In this document: piece after piece, positions 50,432 to 56,474 of the stretch | Position numbering within the stretch: the first letter of the stretch is position 1 | Layout of the letters: every line of letters begins with the position of its first letter | From: Bryobacterales bacterium | GTDB lineage: Bacteria; Acidobacteriota; Terriglobia; Bryobacterales; Bryobacteraceae | Length of the DNA stretch: 56,474 bases | Direction: 5' to 3' | NCBI GenBank assembly: GCA_016789785.1 | Contig: JAEUQE010000021.1 | Location: 1-56,474 of the forward strand | The notes under the pieces: model-generated | What the model was told of the DNA's origin: nothing | The model's database searches: none | Seen by the model: the letters and a program-made list of their open reading frames with translations, nothing else | Made by a program: the position numbers and the translations under genes

Positions 50432-52690
50432 ATGAGGGCGATTCTCCTTGTCCTGGCCGGCTGCGTGTTGCACGCGCAGCCGGCCTCAACGTCTCTGTGG
50501 CAGCGCGGCTACTCCGTGATTCCCACGCCGCAGAAAGTGGAACTCGGCGCGGAGGACATTGTATTTGACGCCACATGGTCTTACCGCCTGGAAGGCTTGT
50601 CTCCGGGCCACATTGCGGCGCGATCGTTGACTGCGGATCTGAGCCGTTTTCACGGCATCACGCTTGCGGCCGCCAGCGCCCGGTCTCTCGTGCTGTCCAT
50701 CAAGACGGGCATCGTAACCGCACCCAGTGATCCCGAACTTGCGCGCCAGGCCTACCGGCTTCGCATTACGCCGTCGCAGGTGGAGATTGCGGGCAACAGC
50801 GGCCCGGGCCTGCTCTACGGCGTGCAGACGTTCCTTCAATTGCTGAAACCAGGCGTGGACGGGCGTCCGCGCATGCCGGAGGTGACGATTGAAGATTGGC
50901 CCAAGCTGCAACTGCGTTTTCTGCACTGGGACAACAAGCATCATCAAGACCGCATGGAGACCTTGAAGCGCTATCTCGACTGGGCGGTGCGATTCAAGGC
51001 CAACATGATCGCCTTCGAGCTTGAAGACAAGTTCGAGTATCCTTCGCATCCAGTGATCGGTGCGCCAGGCGCATTCACAGCCGGGGAGTTGCAGGAGATC
51101 GTGAACTACGGGCTGGAACGCTTCATCCAGGTTGTGCCCCTAATTCAAGCGCCCGCGCATCTCTCCTATGTCTTGAAGCATCCTCAATTCGCGCATCTCA
51201 GAGCCGACGGCAACAATTATCAGGCATGCCTGTGCGATGAAGAAAGCTACAAGCTGATCTTTCAACTGTACGATGACGTGATCCGCGCCACGCGAGGCGT
51301 TGACTACTTCTACGTCTCCACGGACGAGATCTACTACGCGGGGCTGTGCGCCAAGTGTGGCCAGCCGAACACGGAGGATTTTCGCAGTGCGAAGTGGGCG
51401 GAGTTTGCGAGGCGGGCGCACGATCATCTCGCCGCCAGAGGACGCCGTATGCTGGCGTGGCTCGAATATCCGCTGCTCGCGAAGCATCTGCCTCTGATTC
51501 CGTCCTCGGTGATTGATGGGGTGATCGGCGAGCCTGAGTACATCCCCATCGAGAAAGAGAAGCAGATGCGCCAGCTCATCTACACTTCGCTCCAAGGCGC
51601 CGAGTTTCTGTTTCCCGACCATTTGCCTCTCGACGCGGAGCTTCGGGAAAGCGCGGCGGCGGGTGCTGACGATCCGCTTGAGTTTGAACGGGGGATGGCC
51701 TCGGGGCGGCTTCGGGGAGTGTTTGAAAGCATTGCGCATGGACGGGCGTGGCAAGCGAATCCCATCGGCGTGTTCGGCGCCGCGTGGGATGACTCCGGTT
51801 TGCATAACGAGGGATTTTGGATCGGCTGGGCGGCCGCGGCACGATACGGATGGCATCCTGGAACGCCTTCGCCGGAACAGCACGCCGCTGAGTTCATGAA
51901 CATCTACTACGGTGCCAGGGTGACCGGCATGGTCGAGGTCTACCGCACGATGCAGCGTCAGGCCCGTGCATGGCAGCGAACCTGGGATCGCGTAGTCAGC
52001 CGCACGCGCGGACCTGGGTATGGAAACTCTGACGGCAAAGGCATCGGGGTCACGCGTTACGATCAGACGCTCAGCATGCCGCCACTGCCGAAGCAGGGCA
52101 CTCTCGAGTTCGAGCCGAAGTTCGCGGCGCAGTATCGCGGGTTTCTTCGCATCGCGCAGGCGCGCAGTCTGGAGAATGACCAACTGGTGCATGCACTGCA
52201 TGAAAACGTCGCCAAGGCGGACCGCAATCATTACAACCTGCACGTGATGCTCGCGCTGGCGAGCTATGCCGGGCATCACTGGAGGCTGCTGTTCGGCCTG
52301 GCCGAAGCGGAGCGGTCGCTCGCCCGCGCGAGTGAACTGGCGAAGAAGAACGACGCCGCACGCGCCGTCGGCAATCTTGTGGAAGCCTACAATCGCGTTG
52401 GCCGTATCGAACGGGAGGGCCTTGATGTATACCGGGACCTTACGAAGACTTTCGAAGTGAGCATGTATCCGAAGGGGCGGAGTGTCAACGGCAGGCAGTT
52501 TCTGCAGGTGCTCGATGACACAAAGGACCACTGGGCCGGGCGGACGGCTGGTTGGGAGTTCATGTTTGCCGCGGAGCAAAGCATGGGCATCGAGGCATGG
52601 CGCAAGCAACTGCGCGCGCTTCTGGAAGCGTATGCGAAGGAGAAGGGCGTGCCTGTCCAGGGCCTGGCTGAGGTGAGGCTTGAAGAATAG
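50432..52690 (+). CDS. Exported GH20 hexosaminidase-like glycoside hydrolase
   Basis: A 752-residue protein: signal (RAILLVLAGCVLHAQ), an N-terminal GH20 domain-2-like zincin fold (YSVIPTPQKVELG), SGPGLLYGVQTFLQLL, then a TIM barrel starting LRFLHWDNKHH and with DYFYVSTDEIYYAGLCAKCG, where Asp298-Glu299 match the GH20 catalytic Asp-Glu. A CxxC follows directly (Cys306, Cys309). GH20 enzymes remove N-acetylhexosamine by substrate-assisted catalysis. It follows the TonB stop by 1 base. A long helical C-terminal region (about residues 500-750) is of unknown role. Whether N-acetylglucosamine or another hexosamine is released cannot be told. Confidence 0.8.
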   Translation: MRAILLVLAGCVLHAQPASTSLWQRGYSVIPTPQKVELGAEDIVFDATWSYRLEGLSPGHIAARSLTADLSRFHGITLAAASARSLVLSIKTGIVTAPSDPELARQAYRLRITPSQVEIAGNSGPGLLYGVQTFLQLLKPGVDGRPRMPEVTIEDWPKLQLRFLHWDNKHHQDRMETLKRYLDWAVRFKANMIAFELEDKFEYPSHPVIGAPGAFTAGELQEIVNYGLERFIQVVPLIQAPAHLSYVLKHPQFAHLRADGNNYQACLCDEESYKLIFQLYDDVIRATRGVDYFYVSTDEIYYAGLCAKCGQPNTEDFRSAKWAEFARRAHDHLAARGRRMLAWLEYPLLAKHLPLIPSSVIDGVIGEPEYIPIEKEKQMRQLIYTSLQGAEFLFPDHLPLDAELRESAAAGADDPLEFERGMASGRLRGVFESIAHGRAWQANPIGVFGAAWDDSGLHNEGFWIGWAAAARYGWHPGTPSPEQHAAEFMNIYYGARVTGMVEVYRTMQRQARAWQRTWDRVVSRTRGPGYGNSDGKGIGVTRYDQTLSMPPLPKQGTLEFEPKFAAQYRGFLRIAQARSLENDQLVHALHENVAKADRNHYNLHVMLALASYAGHHWRLLFGLAEAERSLARASELAKKNDAARAVGNLVEAYNRVGRIEREGLDVYRDLTKTFEVSMYPKGRSVNGRQFLQVLDDTKDHWAGRTAGWEFMFAAEQSMGIEAWRKQLRALLEAYAKEKGVPVQGLAEVRLEE

Positions 52691-54038
52691 CGGCAGCGCT
52701 GTGGCCGCTGGGCCAGGGAGCGCGGCGAGTGGCCTGCGGCCCGTGCTGTCCCGGCGCGACCTCATCGTTTACGGTTTGGTGATTCTCACGCCCACTGCGC
52801 CGTATCCGATCTATGGCACTGTCCAGCAGGCGTCGGGTGGCCATGCGACGCTCTCCTATCTGGTGGCGATGGTGGCGATGCTTTTCACCGCGATGAGCTA
52901 CGCACGTATGTCGGCAGCGTTTCCGGTGGCGGGCTCCACGTACTGCTATGTGCAACGTGGGTTGAACCCGAGCATCGGGTTCCTGGCGGGATGGGCGATG
53001 ATGCTGGATTACTTTCTGATTCCATTGCTCAGCATCGTGTATGCCGCCTTGACCGCGGCGAGGCTCGCGCCGCAGGTGCCCTATCTGGTTTGGGCGCTCG
53101 TTTTCACGGCTGCGATTACTGTCGTCAATCTGCGCGGCATCCAGACCACAGCACGCGCCAACGAATTTTTGATGGCATTGCTGGCTGGGTCGGCGCTGCT
53201 GTTTGTCGTGCTTTCGGTGCGCTACGTGGTCGACACGGCGGGCTACGGGGCCTTGTGGTCTCCGGGCGCAATCTATCGCGCCGATACCTTCTCCGTGCGG
53301 ACGCTGATGCTTGGTGCGGGCATCTCGGCGTTGTCCTACATCGGCTTCGATGCGGTCACTACGCTTGCGGAGGACAGCCGCAGCCCCGAGAAGGACGTCG
53401 CGTTCGCCACAGTGGCGGTATGTGTCGCGCAGACAGCCATCTGTGCGCTGACCGTCTATCTCGCCACGCTGGTGTGGCCGGACCTTGCGTTTCCGAAAGT
53501 AGAAACCGCAATCCTCGACATCGGGTCGCGCATCGGCGGGGCGTGGCTGTTTGGTTGGATCACCATCGTGCTTCTGGCCGCCGGTTTGGCCAGCGCCATG
53601 ACGGGCCAGGCTGGAGCGTCGCGGCTGTTGCTTGGTATGGGGCGTGACGGCGTCATCTCCCCATGGTTGTTCGGGCATGTGGATCAGGAGTCCGCGACTC
53701 CCAGGCGAGCCATCTGGTTCATGAGCGCTGTCGCCATGGCTGGCACGCTGCTAGCGGATTTCCAATTGATTGTCGAGTTGCTGAACTTCGGAGCGTTCGC
53801 GGGATTCATTCTCGTGAACCTGAGCGTGATCGGCCACTACTATGTGCGGTTGGGACTGCGCCGTGGTTCGGCGGCATGGCATCATTTGATCTCACCCGCG
53901 CTCGGTGCGATGGTCTGCGCTTATCTGTGGCTGAGCCTGACGAGTACCGCCAAGCTTGTGGGATTCGGTTGGCTCGGGGCAGGCGCAGTCTATCTCTTGT
54001 GGCGAAGCCGCCGGATGCGGAAGTTGGAGGGTATTTGA
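52680..54038 (+). CDS. APC-superfamily amino-acid permease
   Basis: A 452-residue protein with about 12 spans: RRDLIVYGLVILTPTAPYPIYG in the first helix, MSYARMSAAFPVAGSTYCYVQRGLNPSIGFLAGWAMMLDYFLIPLL, then GISALSYIGFDAVTTLAEDSRSPEKDV, which is the helix 6-7 motif of APC permeases. It would import an amino acid or a small peptide-derived compound across the inner membrane. Start is TTG 52680, overlapping the GH20 gene by 11 bases, so translation is coupled. Following M20 peptidase starts directly after its stop. Confidence 0.82.
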   Translation: MKNSGSAVAAGPGSAASGLRPVLSRRDLIVYGLVILTPTAPYPIYGTVQQASGGHATLSYLVAMVAMLFTAMSYARMSAAFPVAGSTYCYVQRGLNPSIGFLAGWAMMLDYFLIPLLSIVYAALTAARLAPQVPYLVWALVFTAAITVVNLRGIQTTARANEFLMALLAGSALLFVVLSVRYVVDTAGYGALWSPGAIYRADTFSVRTLMLGAGISALSYIGFDAVTTLAEDSRSPEKDVAFATVAVCVAQTAICALTVYLATLVWPDLAFPKVETAILDIGSRIGGAWLFGWITIVLLAAGLASAMTGQAGASRLLLGMGRDGVISPWLFGHVDQESATPRRAIWFMSAVAMAGTLLADFQLIVELLNFGAFAGFILVNLSVIGHYYVRLGLRRGSAAWHHLISPALGAMVCAYLWLSLTSTAKLVGFGWLGAGAVYLLWRSRRMRKLEGI

Positions 54039-55337
54039 ATGCCACTGTCCATGAATGAGACTCAACGGCTGATGGACCTCGTGACAGCGCGGCGCGCGCG
54101 TCTGATCGAGATCGTCGCGAGCCTGGTGCGGATCCCTTCTGAGAATAAACCTCCCCACGGCGCGGAACTGCGAGTGCAGCAGTTCATTGCGGACACACTT
54201 GCGGCCGCCGGATGGAATGCACGGCTCTATCAACCCGATCTGGTGCCTGGGGTAAAGGAGCATCCGGTGTTCTGGCCGGGACGCGACTATCGTGACCGGC
54301 CCAATCTCGTGGCCTGCAAATCAGGCGCGGGCGGCGGGCGCTCGTTGATTCTGTCCGGCCATATCGACACTGTTCCCCGAGGCACACAGGATTGGACTCG
54401 CGACGCATTCGGAGGAGAGGTGGAAGGCAATCGTCTCTATGGCCGCGGCTCGAATGACATGAAGGCCGGCATCGCGACAAGCCTCTTCGTGCTTGAGATG
54501 TTGAACGAAATGGGTACCACGCTTCGCGGCGATCTCACGTTCGAAACGATTGTGGATGAGGAGTTCGGAGGAAGCAACGGTACACTTGCGGGACGTCTTG
54601 CGGGCTACAACGCCGATGGCGCGGTGATCACCGAACCGTCGTTTCTTCGCGTGTGCCCCGCGCAGCGAGGCGGACGCACCGTGCATGTGACACTACGTGC
54701 GCCGGGTGGTGTTCTCTCCGATGCGGGCATGCCATCGGGTGTGGTGGATGCTCTCCGGTACTTCCTGGTCCGGCTGCAGGACTTCGCCGCGCAGCGACGC
54801 GCCTTCGCCTCCATTCATGAGTTGTATTCGCACACACCGGATCCGGTGCCGGTATCGGTGACCAAGATCTACACCGGCCCCTGGGGTTTCGATGAGCCGA
54901 TGACCATTCCTGAGACCTGCCGCGTGGAGATGTACTGGCAGACCATGCCCGGCGAAACATGCGATCAAGTGGACGCCGAGTTCCTCACATGGCTGCGGCG
55001 CGCAGTGGATGACGCTCCATCGCTGTTTCCGGTGGAACCGCAAGTGGAGTGGCCCATCCGCTGGCTGCCTGCTTCCTTTACTCCCAAGAATCATCCATTG
55101 GTGAAGGAGATGAGCGCCGCCGCGGTCGCGGTGCTGGGACAATCACCCGTGATCGCGGGAATCGAGGGGCCGTGCGATATGTATCTGTTTCACCAGTTCG
55201 GAGTGCCGGCGATCCTATGGGGGCCGAAAGGCGGAAATACGCATGCTGCCGATGAATACGTGGAGATCGATACGGTTGTCGCCGCAGCGCAGGCGTTGTT
55301 GGTTTTCGTTTCGGAGTGGTGTGGTGTGGCGGATTAG
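54039..55337 (+). CDS. M20-family peptidase/deacylase (ArgE/DapE-like)
   Basis: A 432-residue zinc hydrolase: SLILSGHIDTVPRGT with the first His-Asp, LYGRGSNDMKAGIA with the second Asp, VDEEFGGSNG with the catalytic and metal Glu, and a C-terminal HAADEYVE with the second His. Its inner lid domain is present. Members cut N-acyl groups or dipeptides in the cytosol. No signal peptide is seen. It begins directly at the stop of the permease gene, so uptake and cleavage are linked. The substrate could be an N-acyl amino acid or dipeptide released from a glycopeptide. Confidence 0.85.
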   Translation: MPLSMNETQRLMDLVTARRARLIEIVASLVRIPSENKPPHGAELRVQQFIADTLAAAGWNARLYQPDLVPGVKEHPVFWPGRDYRDRPNLVACKSGAGGGRSLILSGHIDTVPRGTQDWTRDAFGGEVEGNRLYGRGSNDMKAGIATSLFVLEMLNEMGTTLRGDLTFETIVDEEFGGSNGTLAGRLAGYNADGAVITEPSFLRVCPAQRGGRTVHVTLRAPGGVLSDAGMPSGVVDALRYFLVRLQDFAAQRRAFASIHELYSHTPDPVPVSVTKIYTGPWGFDEPMTIPETCRVEMYWQTMPGETCDQVDAEFLTWLRRAVDDAPSLFPVEPQVEWPIRWLPASFTPKNHPLVKEMSAAAVAVLGQSPVIAGIEGPCDMYLFHQFGVPAILWGPKGGNTHAADEYVEIDTVVAAAQALLVFVSEWCGVAD

Positions 55338-56474
55338 CTGCCTGACACTGGCGCTATTGGCGCTGCTTGCGCCGCTTGCCGCGCAACCGTATCGCGATTT
55401 CACGCACCCTTCGCTTGCGCTTGGCGACCAACGCAACTACCGTGTCTTCCTTCCTTTGAACTATGAAACCAGCGGGAAGTCGTACCCGGTGATCTACTAC
55501 TTCCACAGCCACAGCGACCGCTACACCCTTGGCACCTACGGCAAGGAAGCCAACTTCACCGAACGCATTGCGGACTACGTGGCGTCGCACGATGTGGTTG
55601 TCGTGGTGCCCGATGGCTACGTCGCCCGCGACTACACGGGCTTCTATGGGGGCTCGCCATGGGACATTCGCGAGAACGGAGGAACGCATGATTTCGGGGC
55701 GTACTTTCTCGAACTGTCTTGGCTCATCGACGCCAACTACCGCACATTGAAGACGCGCCGTTCGCGCGCAACGTCAGGCCTCAGCATGGGCGGATTCCTG
55801 AGTCTTTATCTCAGCGCACGCTATCCGGAACGGGTTGGGTCGGCATCGGCATTCAATCCCGGACCTGAGTTCTATCCCGGTGAGCCCGGCAACCGCAACC
55901 TGTGGCGGCCGAAGGATCATGTTGCGAATCACAGCCATAGCAAAGTGCGATTGATTCGGGCCAGCGGCGACTACATCAGCCAGTATCACGAAGAGACACG
56001 TGCTGCTTACGCACGCGCGCATGATGTGGACTTCGAGTTTCGCCAGGATGAGTATCACCGGCATTGGGCAACATCGATCGCCGAGACCTTCGATTTTCAC
56101 ATGCGAGCCTTCTTCGATGAATCGCTGGATCGGGCTCCTGAACAATGGTCGTATGCCTCGTCGTACCGGGACGCCGAGCCGTGGGGGTATCGTGTGTCGG
56201 CTACGGGCAATGGGATATGGTGGCTCGAAGATGTGATGCCCTCTGGGTTCCGAGCATCGACTCGCAAGTGGGCTCCGGATGGGCCCGCGGACGCATCCCG
56301 CCGCATCACGGTATGGACGTCGCCGCGCTACAAAGCTGGTGCCATGTACACGGTGTCGATGCTGGATGTCGCGAGTGCGAAGGTCTCGCATGCGTCGCTG
56401 ACCGCGGATGACACGGGCCGGTTGCGTATCGCGCTGACAGGCGCCGTGACGCAGGTGAGTATCGCGGGGCCGGG
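55324..56474 (+). CDS. Exported esterase D-like alpha/beta hydrolase, 3' end beyond window
   Basis: An open frame from GTG 55324 (GTG 55321 is an alternative) runs off the right edge. The first 383 codons encode a signal (LTLALLALLAPLAAQ), an esterase core (YRVFLPLNYETSGKSYPVIYYFHSH), the nucleophile elbow RATSGLSMGGFLSLYLSARYP with Ser154, and DEYHRHWATSIAETFDFHM with a likely catalytic His, followed by a beta-rich C-terminal region. GGAG lies about 7 bases before the start. It overlaps the M20 gene by 14 bases and is the last visible gene of the series. It may release acyl groups from the same substrate. Confidence 0.75.
   Translation, partial: MWRISCLTLALLALLAPLAAQPYRDFTHPSLALGDQRNYRVFLPLNYETSGKSYPVIYYFHSHSDRYTLGTYGKEANFTERIADYVASHDVVVVVPDGYVARDYTGFYGGSPWDIRENGGTHDFGAYFLELSWLIDANYRTLKTRRSRATSGLSMGGFLSLYLSARYPERVGSASAFNPGPEFYPGEPGNRNLWRPKDHVANHSHSKVRLIRASGDYISQYHEETRAAYARAHDVDFEFRQDEYHRHWATSIAETFDFHMRAFFDESLDRAPEQWSYASSYRDAEPWGYRVSATGNGIWWLEDVMPSGFRASTRKWAPDGPADASRRITVWTSPRYKAGAMYTVSMLDVASAKVSHASLTADDTGRLRIALTGAVTQVSIAGP

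Noticed and set aside
51140..52765. Minus-strand open frame of 541 codons inside the GH20 gene
   Set aside because: Arginine- and histidine-rich antisense frame without domains; the plus strand encodes a convincing GH20 enzyme.
52560..53678. Minus-strand open frame of 372 codons opposite the permease gene
   Set aside because: Low-complexity, Arg/His/Gln-rich composition typical of a shadow frame.
1..56474. Mobile element or prophage
   Set aside because: No transposase, integrase, tRNA-adjacent repeat or phage structural gene was seen, and gene density and base composition look even by eye.

Overview
The window is about 56 kb of GC-rich bacterial chromosome, and it most resembles an acidobacterium of the Solibacter/Bryobacter group. 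This assignment is inferred from gene content. The markers are a duplicated orphan MacB/FtsX-type permease (ADOP), a DUF1552 protein next to a very large haem-motif DUF1587/1592/1588/1585 protein with a LamG domain, a TonB receptor with an N-terminal carboxypeptidase-like domain, many exported enzymes with Tat signals, futalosine-pathway menaquinone genes, and small Cys-rich exported proteins. No rRNA, tRNA, CRISPR array, transposase or phage gene was seen. Genes are densely packed, often with 4-nt overlaps.

Layout, left to right. 1-820: edge-truncated exported aldose-1-epimerase-like protein. 858-5341: mqnA-mqnC, then an ABC exporter (one ATPase, two permeases). 5359-7847 (minus): an NRAMP-like transporter with an altered metal site, overlapping a soluble MgtE-type sensor protein. 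8043-12945: DJ-1/PfpI protein, a 14-nt tandem repeat, a degenerate RfaE-like domain with a heptosyltransferase and an ICMT-like methyltransferase, a ribbon-helix-helix/PIN toxin-antitoxin pair, a small membrane protein, a thiol-disulfide protein and an orphan NuoI-like ferredoxin. 12982-15750 (minus): Gfo/Idh/MocA oxidoreductase, a second DJ-1/PfpI protein and an exported sugar-isomerase-like TIM barrel. 15819-23446: papain-like protease, exported HpcH/HpaI-like aldolase, a GH20-like protein, M48 protease, then a divergent sugar-acid unit (cytosolic HpcH/HpaI aldolase against an MFS transporter and an enolase-superfamily dehydratase). 23491-28756 (minus): ADOP permease, exported alpha/beta hydrolase, RraA-like aldolase. 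28830-30406: ruvB-folK. 30448-39479: small secreted protein, Fes-like esterase, a two-lobed hydrolase, then the DUF1552 and DUF1592 pair. 39632-42966: a nickel/cobalt ECF importer (NikO, NikK, NikM, NikQ, with a NikL-like protein on the opposite strand). 43041-43649: 3-methyladenine glycosylase.

43615-56474 is the most coherent accessory unit: a ROK repressor facing a colinear series of exported transglutaminase-like protein, TonB-dependent receptor, GH20 hexosaminidase-like enzyme, APC amino-acid permease, M20 peptidase and an edge-truncated esterase. A good promoter for the ROK gene is overlapped by a perfect 8-9-8 dyad. A second dyad with the same half-sites and the same 9-nt spacing lies in the leader of the TonB gene. 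This suggests one regulon for uptake and breakdown of an amino-sugar plus amino-acid containing substrate, such as a glycopeptide, glycoprotein or cell-wall fragment. The substrate itself is inference.
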